The notes under the pieces are model-generated. The model was given only the letters and a program-made list of their open reading frames with translations. It had not been told where the DNA came from and did no database searches. Shown here one piece after another: positions 35,100-45,511 of a DNA stretch of 64,000 bases. A program made the translations under genes and the position numbers. Each line of letters starts with the position of its first letter. The first letter of the stretch is position 1. Origin of the DNA: Macrolepiota albuminosa (lineage: Eukaryota > Basidiomycota > Agaricomycetes > Agaricales > Agaricaceae); the NCBI GenBank assembly GCA_027475525.1, contig JAMWFC010000113.1:3150001-3214000 (forward strand). Reading direction: 5' to 3'.

Positions 35100-38037
35100 C
35101 GTTTGGGGCACTCGGAGATGAAATGATCTTTCTCACCACAGAGTATGCAGACACCCTCCCTTCTCCGTCGTTCCTGCACATCCGTCAGGACTTCGATCCA
35201 GGGTCGTCCCTTCTTTTGAAGCCGGTTGGCTCAGAGGGCCTCCTCGTCCCGTTCATCGTCGACGTCGAAGTCTTCGGGGTCTTCCGGGGGTTCCTCGGGG
35301 CTTGGCACGTCGCCCAGGTCGTGGGCGGCCACGGCGGCGTTGAGTTGGGCCTGGGGGCGGGCGCCGCTGCCGGGGTTAGCATTGGGCGGGCCGCGACTCA
35401 CCGGGGGTCGGCCGCCAGGGAACGCGGGGGGACCGGGGTTTCGACCTTGGGGGTTGGGAGCTTCGCCGGAGGGCCAAGGGGGTCCTCCTCTAGGGTTCCA
35501 GGGGGGTCGGGAATTCGAATACTCGCTGGGTTGGGGGCTTCGCCGGAGGGCCAAGGGGGTCCTCCTCTAGGGTTCCAGGGGGGTCGGGAATTCGAATACT
35601 CGCTGCGGTCTTTCCAGTAGCGTTGGTCGATCTGCATGACGAGGGCCTTGTATCCGTCGTAGGAGGGTTGTTTCAGGGCGAGTCGGAGGACGTCCTTGAT
35701 GCGTTGTGGCAGGGCGCGGCGGAGGGCGTACCGGAGGGCGCTGTAGTTCCAACCTGTTTCGTAAGCTTCCTTCTCGAAACGTACGATAAAGGTGGTGAAA
35801 CGTTCTTCCGAGCGCATCCGGAGGTTGAAGAGGTTGTCCTCGGCCTCGGCCACGGTGTCGTAGATTCCGAACTTCCCGGAGAACTCGTCGACGAAGGCCT
35901 GCCAGCGAGCGAGTGCCGGGTTGTTGGGGTCGAACTGGATGAGGGCCGTGTAGTGATCGAAGGCGATCCCTTGGAGGTACGATGCGGCAAAGGCCACCCG
36001 GGAGCTGTCAACCTGAAACGTGAGCGGCTTTGCCTGAAACGTATTGAGACACTGAGTGAGGAAGGTACGCCATTTTCGGGGGTCCCGGCCCGTGAAAGCG
36101 TCAGGCTTTTGGATGTCCAGTCGTCCTTCGCGGGCGAGGGCGTCGCGAGCGTCGTCCGGTCCGGCAGCGTTGCGGGGAGGGGGGCCAGCATTGTAATAGT
36201 AGTAATAGTGATTACCCCCCCCTCCTTGAGGAGAAAAAGGGCAGCGTTGCGGGGAGGGGGGCCAGCATTGTAATAGTAGTAATAGTGATTACCCCCCCCT
36301 CCTTGAGGAGAAAAAGCACCAAGGGCGGGACCCCACCCGCCGGGAGGTCCTCCTCCGGGTGGCTCACCTGGGGGTCCACGCCCGGGAGGCCCGTTGTCCC
36401 AAGGGGGTTCGTTCCTGCCAGGAGGGGGCCCGGGTCTCCACGCAGGGGGTGGCGGAGGTGGAGGGCCTGGGGGTCGTCCTCGAGGTTCAGCTGGGGGTGG
36501 CGGAGGCGGTCGGGGAGGGTTCGGCGGTGTCGGGTCGGGCGGAGGGGGGGTCGTCCTCGAGGTTCAGCTGGGGGTGGCGGAGGCGGTCGGGGAGGGTTCG
36601 GCGGTGTTGGGTCGGGCGGAGGGGGATTAGGTGCTGGGTCGGGTGCCAGGTTGCGCGGGGGACGTTCAGCCCGGGAGGGTCGTGCTTGCATCGGGGGTCG
36701 CGGGGGGTTTCGTAGGTCGAAGTGGGGTGGCGGGTCGCGAGTTCAGCCCGGGAGGGTCGTGCTTGCATCGGGGGTCGCGGGGGGTTTCGTAGGTCGAAGT
36801 GGGGTGGCGGGTCGCGACGGAAGTTGGGTTCCGGAGGGGGCGGTGCTGGTGCCGGGGCGGGCGCGGGCGCGGGACGTTGTCTGTTGTTGTCGCGCGTGAG
36901 CTCGTCGATGTAGCATAGCGTGTCGTCCGTACTAGGGGTGTCCACCCGGGCTCTACCGGGGTTCGCCGGGGGCGGAGGTCGGGCGTTGTCCATTCGCGGG
37001 AGGGGTTCCAGGGGTCTCTGGGGCTGCCCCCAGGTCTCGAAGGTACTAGGAACGGAGTTAGCCCTGCGATGAGTTGACAAGCCTACCGTGCGGGCAGCGG
37101 GTTGGTCGAAAAGGCCTCCAGTCGGGTTGAGGGATCGTAGTATGGCTGAGGCGTTCTGCCGTTCTTCCCGTTGTCGTTGCTCCGGAGTGGGGACCGTGGG
37201 GGCTGCCGGGACTGCTGGGGCCGGTTCTGGGGGTTCCCGTCGAATGTGAATCGAGCGACCTGGGTCCGCGGGGTCGTTGAGGGGCCGAGGGGAGGGGGAC
37301 GCGTGGACTTCATTGAGCAGTTGCTGTAATTCTTCCCGGAGGATCGTATTGCGCCTATACTTTACCATGGTTTGCTCCGGGAGTTCTCCTCGCGTGAGGT
37401 GATCCCCGAATTCGACCAGGCAGTGAGCCCATTCCTCCGGAGTGCCTTCGAAGTCGTCGTGTCCGAATTCTACGAGCAGCGTCCTTGTCCGTTGCGCGAA
37501 GTTCTCTGGCGAGATCCTGAGGGAGCGGAGTACCTCGTCCCATTGCCGTTCATACTCCTCGAGGCGTCGTCGTCCCATTGGCGAGGGAGGGGTTCGAGCG
37601 GGTGGAGCGGCGGCCGGGTAATGACGAGGGGGGTAGTCAGGGTAGGGGGGTCCTCGGGGTTCTCGGGGTTGGGGGACGGGGCGCTGGTAACCGTAGTAGG
37701 GGGTGGGTGCAAAGGGGCCCTCGCTGGGGGGAATCGGGCGAGGTCCGCTGGGTACAGGTGGGGTCTCCGGCAGGCCCCCGGGGATGCTCCGGTACGAGGG
37801 GACCTCCACGGGTCGTGCCATGGCTAAATTGGGCGGAGGGGCCCAGCTGGCTGAGGGCCCCAGGTCGTAGAGGGACGGGTCGGGGGCCCAGTGGCGGTGG
37901 AGGTATGGAGGTTCGTACGGGAGAGGTGGGTAGACGGGGCGGGGGGTCTGCGCGGAGTAGTGGTCGGGTGCCGGGCGTCCGTAAGGGTCGGTCTGGTACC
38001 CGGTGGGGTAGTACGTGTGAGTATACGTAGCCATCAA
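35100..38037 (-). CDS. Gypsy-D2 gag
   Basis: Opens at 38037 with MMATYTHTYYPTGYQ; the second ATG (38034) matches the D1 start. A 516-codon open stretch to 36487 is Pro/Tyr/Arg-rich. It continues through the capsid-like part FAASYLQGIAFDHYTALIQF (35990-35930), with WQAFVDEFSGKFG and FTTFIVRFEKEAYETGWNY. The knuckle CILCGEKDHFISECP lies near 35110-35150. The frame interruptions at 36664, 36469, 36163 and 35451 are all 77-bp duplications, so the original gag was probably one frame ending with a TAG near 35020. Pol follows in the -1 frame with overlap. Confidence 0.85.
35451..35604. repeat. Tandem duplication, period 77 bp, one mismatch
   Basis: In D2 gag; one A/G mismatch between copies. Confidence 0.85.
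36163..36316. repeat. Tandem duplication, period 77 bp
   Basis: In D2 gag linker; absent from D1. Confidence 0.9.
36469..36622. repeat. Tandem duplication, period 77 bp
   Basis: In D2 gag linker; near-exact copies, edges approximate because of G runs. Confidence 0.85.
36664..36817. repeat. Tandem duplication, period 77 bp
   Basis: Copies 36664-36740 and 36741-36817 in D2 gag. Confidence 0.9.
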
Positions 38038-38054
38038 GAACGGTGTAAGGAGAG

Positions 38055-38066
38055 AGTCTTGATATT
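38055..38066 (-). promoter_or_regulatory. Gypsy-D2 self-complementary primer site
   Basis: On the minus strand AATATCAAGACT lies one base after the 5' LTR, exactly as in D1. Its reverse complement occurs inside the 5' LTR near 38425-38440, downstream of a TATA-like CTTATAG. Confidence 0.75.
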
Positions 38067-38067
38067 A

Positions 38068-38806
38068 TGTCAGGTTCCGCTGAATCGGGGGCTTTCCGGG
38101 AAAGCGACGCCCTTACGATGCGGACTTGATCTACGGATACTCGGGTGTCTGGAACTCCGGGGCTAGGACTCCGGGGTTCAAGACGAGGACAGGGGTAATC
38201 CCGGGAGAGGGGACTAGAGTCCGGGGGTTTTGGATGAGAGTGGCTGGGAGTTAGAGGGGGTCGAGTCGTGAACCGGAGGTTCTAAGACGAGACCAAGTTA
38301 GTAATTTAAGAGTCGCGAAGTGCGTACCAAGCTTAGAGCACGCGAATACTAAGGCGTGCCAGTCGAAGCGTACCAAACAAGGTGTACCAGTCAAGCAAGG
38401 GGCACGCAATATCCAAAGTAACAGTTATGCAATATCAAGACTACCGAATACAACAGGGAGCTACGCTATAAGTACTACGGGGCCGGGTCTCGGGGTTCCG
38501 GGATGTCTGGGATGGGTTCCGGGGGTCATTGAGTAGCGGCAGGGGCTATATACCGGGATCGCGCGTGTGGGGCGCGCGATCAATTGGCGTGGATGGGGCC
38601 GTGATGCGTGATGCGCGATGTCTGGAGCGAGTCGCGTGATCCGATCGTTGATCGGGGCTGGGGGCGGCTGATGGCAGTCCCTGATGCGCGTGATGGCGGT
38701 GTCGGCGGTCGTGATGGCGGGGCGTGCCCTGTGGGGTCGGAGGGAGGGTCCCGGAGGGTGTTCCGGGGGTGTCCCGGGGTGGGCCCGGAGGGGAGGGGTC
38801 GTGACA
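38068..38806 (-). repeat. Gypsy-D2 5' LTR
   Basis: 739 bp, the most CpG-rich D LTR in the window. It keeps CG at many positions where D1 has CA or TG. Confidence 0.92.
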
Positions 38807-38811
38807 ATAAG

Positions 38812-40405
38812 CGCATTGCAAAGAAGAAGGCAATTCACGCCAAGGAGCTGCAGGCCCTCAAACAGAGGTCTGAGGATGAGTTCTCGGGAAGAATTCCCGA
38901 TGGATTGGGGTTGAAGGTGTGGGGACCGCTCGATATCGAGCGAACAAACTTGTGCTTCAGAGGAGCACTCAGCCACTGCACTTATTATTTGTATCATTTG
39001 AATACCGTGCTGTTGGAAGCTGAGGCCAACTGGGCAGCGGCATATGAGTTTTCGTCTGGGCACCGTGCTGGCATTCCTGCCAGCGTTGTTTACAAGTATT
39101 CCCCTCACAGCCTTCCTCGCGCACCATTAGAGCTGGATCGGCTCTACAAATATTATTCGAACGAGCATGCTCCCCGTCGCGAACAGGTCACCGCCTACCT
39201 CCTCATCACGGAGCTTCAGATGTTTGCCCAGCGAACTGATGAGTCATTACATGACCAAACAATGATGCTCCTGATGAAGGACCCACGCTATCAAGACCTC
39301 GTCAACCCAGCCCAGGGGACAGATGACCTTGCGCTTGTCAAGTGCCGACACATTCCGGGGCGCTTCCTGCGCACAAAAGAAGACGGCTCGACCGTGCTGC
39401 ACGTAATGCGTGCTCAAGACCCTTCCACTCCGTTTGACCTGGATCAGCTTGCGCAGTACGTGCTGATCTTTGGTCGTCCGGGGTTAGAAAACACGTATCA
39501 AGGCATTGTGGTCGACCATGCCTACTGCATGCACTGGCAAACCCTCTTCGGGTTTGCCTTATGCCGAGCTCTTTGCGCTAACAGCGCAGCCAAGCCCATG
39601 ATCATACAGCACATGACCCTCATCATGGCCTGCCTGGGTCTTTACCGTGAGGCTATCGCCTCTTATGATGCCATGTTCCCAGACCAGCTGTTTGAGCCCC
39701 AGAGAGGGCACCAGCTGGAACTTCATCCCGTGCACATACCAGACAAATTTGCATGGAACTTTTCAGACGACGACGTGTTACGTGTCTTACTGCACAACCA
39801 GATACCTGCTGACTGGGTGGACCACACTTATACATACAGAGTGGTCTTCCTGGAGCAGCAATTCCACGTCCCCACGATGTCTATGGACATCTTCCATGAC
39901 ATCGACGACAAGCGCATGGAGCGCTTGAATAAATATGGCACCCCTCCCACAATCCCCCAATGGGATGGCTGGCAGGAGATGACCGAAGACGATCATTATC
40001 GTCTTATGTTCAAGCACGATGAGGAAAGTCGTCTTATGTTCAAGCACGACGAGGAAAGTCGTCTTCCTGAAAACCCCCTACTATCTCATTGGCATGGACC
40101 CGAACCAGGTCCACCTCCTAAAACGCACGGCAGCACATGACCTGCCTACAGCTGACATGGACCCAGGCCGGATCAATCTCCTGTCACGCATGGCAGAGCA
40201 TGGTACGCTCACCACCAAAGCTTTAGCGATTAACGTCGCACTAACTGAGTCTATGGTGGTAGACACACCTGTAGTCGAGGGGCCTATCACCCCACCGAGA
40301 ACGGAATTAGTGCCTCCCCCTTCCGCGATTAATGTCGCACTGGAGGAGGAGTCAATGGTGACAGAGACAGGAGTGGGTGCGGGAGCATCACCGGATGGGT
40401 CCTAG
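38812..40405 (+). CDS. Gypsy-C ORF-C, main part: unknown accessory protein
   Basis: This continues the 38 codons at 31038-31151, with no stop for 442 codons until 40138, although most of Gypsy-C is riddled with stops. It starts with a basic patch (RIAKKKAIHAKELQALKQR) that could act as a nuclear signal, directly after the acidic N-terminus. The middle is a well-mixed globular sequence with no zinc, membrane or catalytic motif I know. Near 40007-40066 a 30-bp direct repeat encodes RLMFKHDEES twice. In the +1 frame beyond it, two copies of MDP-x4-LL-x-R-x-A-x-H (40094-40200) continue to 40405, so a frameshift at the repeat is likely. It occupies the env position but lacks any env feature. Possible roles (nuclear import, host factor binding) are guesses. 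Confidence 0.6.
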
Positions 40406-40762
40406 ACCCATATTTTGTTGTGTAGGTACCTCCGAGTAATTCACTCGAAACATCTCAGCTGATACGCACTTCAGAGTTGCGTGTAGATACAGCGGACCCA
40501 GAGGAGAGGTCGATCAATTTTTGTTTTCTTTTTATTATTTTGATATATATTCATACTGCCTCCACTGCTGGCGCAACATGCGCACTTGTCTGATAAGGAC
40601 TGACCCAGTGTGTCTAGATGACCCATCTACATTGCAAATAAATGCTAACGGTTGGCACCATGCAATACGCGTGTTATTCATTGGGTGTGTGCACTATTGT
40701 GCACCCTACCTCTTGCTCCAACTTCCTTCCTAAGACCGAGTATTCGGTCTCATTGGGGGGTA
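40406..40762 (+). other. Gypsy-C 3' untranslated stretch and polypurine tract
   Basis: No reading frame of note. The last bases before the LTR (ATTGGGGGGTA, 40752-40762) are the expected polypurine tract that primes plus-strand synthesis. Confidence 0.6.
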
Positions 40763-40936
40763 TGTAATGGAGTCACATGTAGTACTAGCGTCAACGACGC
40801 TATAATTATCAAGTAGAGTATTACGTAAGATAACATCTTGTTTTCACTCTAAGTACTAGTCAAATCCAATACTGCGGTCTGATTTAGCACTTGTGTGATA
40901 CACACAAGATAGTTCTAACTCGTAACTCAGGTTACA
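40763..40936 (+). repeat. Gypsy-C 3' LTR
   Basis: 174 bp, aligned to 9924-10097. A further 77 bp (40937-41013) repeats its last 77 bases exactly before the TCACT duplication. Confidence 0.9.
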
Positions 40937-41013
40937 TCAAATCCAATACTGCGGTCTGATTTAGCACTTGTGTGATACACACAAGATAGTTCTAACTCGT
41001 AACTCAGGTTACA
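40860..41013. repeat. Tandem duplication, period 77 bp
   Basis: Repeats the last 77 bp of the Gypsy-C 3' LTR. Confidence 0.9.
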
Positions 41014-43330
41014 TCACTCCAGTTTTCTCTTGAGCATGCAAGGCCATGGCAGCCTTAGCTACCAGATCTTCTTGAGCGCTCTCCTGGTTACCTTGTTGGA
41101 TGTCTTGAAGAATGCTCACTTCTTCTCCCTGGCCAACCACACCTTCCAGAGCATAGATAGCAAATAGTTCTGGCTTCAGGAGTACAATATTGTCATTGTC
41201 ACTAGCTCCTGAACCATGATCTGCTTGCCTAGAAAGCGCATCTGGCTTGCCCATGCTCTATCCAGGTTTGTGATGCAGAGAGAAGTCAAAGTTGGCCAGA
41301 TACAAGGACCATTGAGCCTGTCAGCAGTTAAGTTTCTTGGCTGTCCAAAAGTACTCTAAGTTCTTGTGATCAGTCCACACCTCAAATTTATGCCTGGCAC
41401 CCTCAAGGAAATGTCACCACTCCTCAAATGACTGAATGATAGCCAGCATCTCCTTGTCATGGATCTCATAATTTTGCTCCATGGCATTGAGACTCTTGGA
41501 GTAGAAGGCTACAGGATGCCACTTACCATCCTCCCTTGACTGCTGAGAGAGAACAGCTCCAGTAGCAAAATCTGAGCTATTGGCTTCGACACGGAAGGGA
41601 GAGTCATCATCTGGGAATAGAAGGACAGGCTTTGAAGTGACTGCCTGCTTGAGAGCATCAAAGGCTGTCTGCTGTGCTGCATCCCAGTGCCAAGGAGTGT
41701 CCTTAGTGGTGAGATCAAAGAGGGGCCAGGCATGGTGTGAGAAATCCTGAATAAACCTCCAGTAGAAGTTGGTGAAACCCAGAAAGGCCTGAACCTCCTT
41801 CTTGTTCTTAGGCTCTGGCCACTCTGCCACACCAGCCACCTTGACTGGGTCCATCTCAGCCATTCCATGAGAGATGATTAGTCCAAGATATTCAACCTTA
41901 GTCTGCTCAAACTCGCATTTCTCTGGCTTAAGATAGAGCTGGTGTTGGCGAAGACGTTCCAGTACGATGGGTGTAATCTGATGATGCTCCTCTAGAGTCT
42001 TGGTATAGATGAGAATATCGTCAAGATATACACATACAACACCTTCTGCTATGAGGTCTTGGAAAATGTCATTCATTATAGTCTGGAAGGTGGCAGGGCT
42101 ATTAGTGAGGCCAAAGAACATTACCAGAGGTTCAAAGAGTCCACGATTTGTTCAGAATGCTGCCTTCCACTCATCACCTTCTTTGATGCGCACATTGTTG
42201 TAGCCCCAGCGGACATCCAACTTGGTAAAGTAGCACGCACCTCGGAGGTTGTTGACAAGCTCTGAAATGAGTGGTAAGGGGTAGCGATTCTTCACAGTCA
42301 TCGCATTCAAGACTCGGTAGTCCTGAACCAGACGTAGAGATCCATCCTTCTTCTTAATGAAGAAGACTGGAGAGGCCATTGGAGACTTTGAGGGACGGAT
42401 GTGACCAGAGTCCAAATTCTCTTGCAAAAAGACATCAAGCTCATCCTGTTCTCTGGGAGAGAGAGGATAGACCTTGCAGCTAGAGGGCTCAGCATTTGGC
42501 GTAAGCTCAATTGCATGGTCCCACTGCTTATGCTCAGGGAGGGAGTCAAATGATGCCTTAGAGAAAACATCCTCAAAGTCTTGCAGGTGATGAGGAACTG
42601 CATCTCGGAATGACTTAGGAGCAGAGTTGGCAGCAAATGCCTGAGCTAGCTGCTGAGAAGTAGTTTGGCTAGCTCTAATCTCTGCTACTGTTGGTGGAGG
42701 TCATAAGGTAGTTGCATAAATCCTATCACCTGAGACTCTGGGTCAGGAGCACACCCAAATTCACCCTCACATCCATCTTCCATCTGGGCTTCACTCACTA
42801 CACCTCGAACATCCTCATAGAGGGCCTCTCTATAAGGGAATGCCAGAGGGGGAGGATCCAGTAGGTCGAGGTCTGCAAAGGGGAGGTGTTCAACTTGGCA
42901 GGCCCGGATAGCAGCACGCTCACGGACTAACTCTCTATACTCCTCCCTAACTTCCTTGGCACATGTAGAACACCATCAAGGGCAGCGGCTCATGCTCACC
43001 TTACCCTTGGCCCAGTCAATCTCAGGATTGTGATCACATAGCCAGGAGAACCCAAGTATTATGTCCTGCTTTCCTAGGCTGGTGACCGCAAAGACAGCAT
43101 GCTCAGAATGCATCTGATAATGAAGGACTAAATCCACCACTGAGCAGATGGATCCAGCTTCATTGAGCATACTATCAATGTTATAGACTGGAATAGGGTG
43201 AGAGAGGGGTCAGGTAGTGAGCTGGTGTTGTTCCACATAATGGGTGTCCAGGAAGAGTCTAGTAGCGCCACTGTCCAAGAGAGCTATGACGCTTTGAGTC
43301 TGCTGAGTGTTGGTTGTCTCAATCTCCACA
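41014..43330 (-). pseudogene. Gypsy-B protease-reverse transcriptase-RNase H
   Basis: Protease: ALLDSGATRLFLDTHYV near 43290-43240 and IILGFSWLCDHNPEIDW near 43050. Reverse transcriptase: VFFIKKKDGSLRLVQDYRVL (42390-42330), TKLDVRWGYNNVRIKEGDEW, FGLTNSPATFQTIMND and CVYLDDILIYTKT (YLDD near 42020). RNase H: FRVEANSSDFATGAVLSQ (near 41600; Asn for the first catalytic Asp of the usual DASD), NYEIHDKEMLAIIQSFEEW and [11 protein letters not shown]. Stops at 42150, 41411 and others are point changes. The text stops at 41014 and resumes at 9923 with integrase. Confidence 0.88.
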
Positions 43331-43599
43331 ATCAGATGCAGAGAGTTGGGAGAGGGAGTGGAGGCAACAACATAGCAACAAGGAAGATATTGTTTCCAAG
43401 CTGGGATATGTGGTCGTCAGACAGGAGAAGGAGGAGAGGAGGTCTTAGCCAAGGCTTGGACCAAGGGGGTATTTTGTATGTTGGAGGGGGTACTTACAGT
43501 TTCAGTCAGGGAATCAGGAGCAGGAAGCGATACATTAGAAGGTTCTACTGATAGACATGTAAACTGATTAGCACCGGGCGGCGGAGGCGTACAACTCAT

Positions 43600-44873
43600 C
43601 CGTCGCTCTATTGAAAACCCTCTTCTGCAGAACCAAAGGACCCATCCAATGGTTCTGCTACAGCCTCCACAGGACCCAAGGACTCATCCAAAGGTTCTGT
43701 TTTAGTCTGTACATCTGGGGAGGGGTTTCCTCGAATGTCTTGGGCAGCAAGGAACTGGAGAAGGAGCTCTTCCTGCTCTAAAGCTGAGAGATAGCACACC
43801 TCCAACCCCTGGGGGCAATATCAAGCAAAGTGACCAGGCTTCCCACAGCGATGGCAGAGGAGAGGAAGGGAGGAACATTGACGAGAAGCATCAATGTCCA
43901 TAGGTACCCCAAGAGGGAGGGGACGTGCCACAGGTGTCTGAGCTGGGGGTGGAGCATAAAATAGAAAAGAGGGCTGGATGGAATGATAAGCAGGAAAAGA
44001 TGCCTGTGAGGTGGAGCGAGGGGCAGTTCCATGGTGGAGCTCACATTGTAAATCCATGAGCTGCCACTGATCCTGTGCTACCTGATACCAGGTCTTGATA
44101 CTCATGTCATCAGGTTGTCCCTCAGCCATGCTGTTGATCTGGTCCATGAGAGAGGGAAGGAGGCCATCTCAGAAGGTGAGACAGAGCTGAAGACCATCTG
44201 GATAGCAGGCCTGTTCAGCCAGAGCTCTGAAGGAGTCGATATACTCATCTAGGGTCCGCTTCCCCTGCCCATATCAATGAGGATCTTGGAGAGTGAGGGC
44301 TGCCATCTTAGCAGGGTCCAAGAGGAAGAACTCTGTCTAAAACTCCTTCTCAAACTGATCCCAACTTCCAAAACTCTCCACTCCTCCAGGGTGTCGAAAG
44401 ACTCATAGCGCATACATTGAAGCTTGCCCAGACTTCATGTAAGAAAGAACCCAAGCAATCTTGAGAGCATCAGAGGGGAAAGCCTCACCACTGAGCTGAA
44501 TATAGGTGATGCAGGACTGCAGGAAACGCTTGCCTATTGCTCGGTCACCATTGAATGCGTCTGGGAGTGCTGGGCGAGGAATATTGGCATGAACTGGGGG
44601 GGAGGCCCCAAAGCGAGGGACTGGGGGTGTGCCAGCCCTAACTGGAGGTGCCTGGAGAGGGGTAGGAGTGAGAGGGAGGCGCTCTAAGAGGGCCTGAAGG
44701 GAATGGGAGATGGTGTCTGTGGCCTGATGTAATCCAGCAAGTTCGGTGGTGTGGAGGGTGAGGGAAGCTTGAGTAGTCTGCACCTGAGTCTCCAGAGCAA
44801 GCAAGCAACCCCAGGCATCATCCTGAGGGGCAGAAGCATCCAGGGGAGTGTCTGAGGGGGCTGGTTGGGTCAT
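43600..44873 (-). pseudogene. Gypsy-B gag
   Basis: ATG 44873 (MTQPAPSDTPLDASAPQDD) opens a helical N-terminus with LETQVQTTQASLTLHTTELA. A Pro-rich linker (near 44640-44600) and the capsid start RPALPDAFNGDRAIGKRFLQSC follow. Stops break the capsid between 44403 and 44148. A helical segment (DDMSIKTWYQVAQDQWQLMD) comes next. The zinc knuckle CHRCGKPGHFA-x-YC near 43850-43815 has a stop at the x position. An acidic C-terminal part (43805-43608) leads to the protease. Confidence 0.82.
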
Positions 44874-44973
44874 AGAAGCAACAGAGGGGCAGGGAGTAAT
44901 CCAGTGGGGGAGGGACCTAAAGGGGCAAGAGAGGGCTCAAGCAGGCTGAAGGGGGCTCCCAGACCAAAATGTA

Positions 44974-44984
44974 GAGACTTGTTC
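44974..44984 (-). promoter_or_regulatory. Gypsy-B candidate self-priming site
   Basis: On the minus strand AGAACAAGTCT begins two bases after the 5' LTR. Its exact reverse complement occurs inside the LTR (plus-strand AGAACAAGTCT at 45112-45122). The TATA palindrome CTTATATAAG (45287-45296) is about 165 nt upstream of that copy, so the match would not be at a TATA-directed transcript start. A tRNA-type TGG site 18 nt further in is an alternative. Confidence 0.45.
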
Positions 44985-44986
44985 TG

Positions 44987-45506
44987 CTGTAAGGGTGACC
45001 TCTAGAGGCTGTGGCTCAGTCACACAGCTGGCAGAGGGAGATCCAAAGTGTATTAGAGTATGTACTGACAATATCATAATAACTACTCACCTGGCAGAGG
45101 GAGATCCAAAGAGAACAAGTCTAGGGATTCCCTTTGCCAGGTTGGACGCTTCTGAAGCTTCTGAAGCATGGGAAACAACTGTACAGTACAACAAAACTTT
45201 AAAAACTCGAAAATTGACTAACCAAACAACTGTGCAAACAAGGCAGGAAAACTCTGGACTTTAGAAGTCAGAAAGGCAAACTCTGGCTTATATAAGTGGT
45301 CTGGAAGCAGTGCTGAAGGGCCCACACTTGTCTGAATGGTAGCTAAAGAACCAGAGCATCTCAAGGGCTGAGAGTAGTACTAACAGATAGTGTTGAAAGA
45401 ATAGAAACAGTAAAATGAAATAATGTCAGAAGAAATAAGAGAATGAATGAAGGGAGAGTGAAGAGATAAGGAGTGAGAAAAGGAAGAAATGAGGAGTCCC
45501 CTGACA
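44987..45506 (-). repeat. Gypsy-B 5' LTR
   Basis: 520 bp, TGTAAGGG to CCCTGACA on the plus strand. It has a TATA palindrome at 45287-45296 and is followed by the TATGC duplication. Confidence 0.92.
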
Positions 45507-45511
45507 TATGC

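Larger units (their letters stand above)
31152..38806 (-). mobile_element. Gypsy-D2: second Gypsy-D copy, inverted, inserted in Gypsy-C ORF-C
   Basis: 5' LTR 38068-38806; the 3' LTR begins at 31152 and runs into the gap. The flanking duplication is ATAAG at 31147-31151 and 38807-38811. The minus strand carries gag, twin proteases and reverse transcriptase/RNase H; integrase, chromodomain and tail are missing at the 31364-31463 gap. Frames are open over long stretches (516 and 937 codons) and GC content is high, so it is much less decayed than D1. Every break I found coincides with a 77-bp duplication or the gap, except possibly the gag/pol boundary. Confidence 0.92.
9924..41013 (+). mobile_element. 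Gypsy-C: large Ty3/gypsy element inserted in Gypsy-B
   Basis: The LTRs are short, 174 bp, at 9924-10097 and 40763-40936. They begin TGTAA and end GGTTACA. A 77-bp tandem copy (40937-41013) extends the right one and is probably an assembly duplicate. The flanking duplication is TCACT at 9919-9923 and 41014-41018. Content: a very long gag frame, protease, reverse transcriptase/RNase H, integrase with a chromodomain-like tail, and about 3.5 kb after pol with two further reading frames. D1 and D2 sit in that post-pol part. Without them the element is about 11.7 kb, large for gypsy. Confidence 0.92.
7935..45506 (-). mobile_element. Gypsy-B: Ty3/gypsy chromovirus inserted in Copia-A
   Basis: LTRs lie at 44987-45506 (5' LTR, since the element runs on the minus strand) and 7935-8453 (3' LTR). 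The flanking duplication is TATGC at 7930-7934 and 45507-45511. Domain order on the minus strand is gag, protease, reverse transcriptase, RNase H, then integrase and chromodomain. Gypsy-C interrupts it between RNase H (41014) and integrase (9923). Without the insert the element is about 6.5 kb. The two LTRs differ at about 11 of 519 positions, mostly transitions. Several stops disrupt its genes. Confidence 0.93.
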
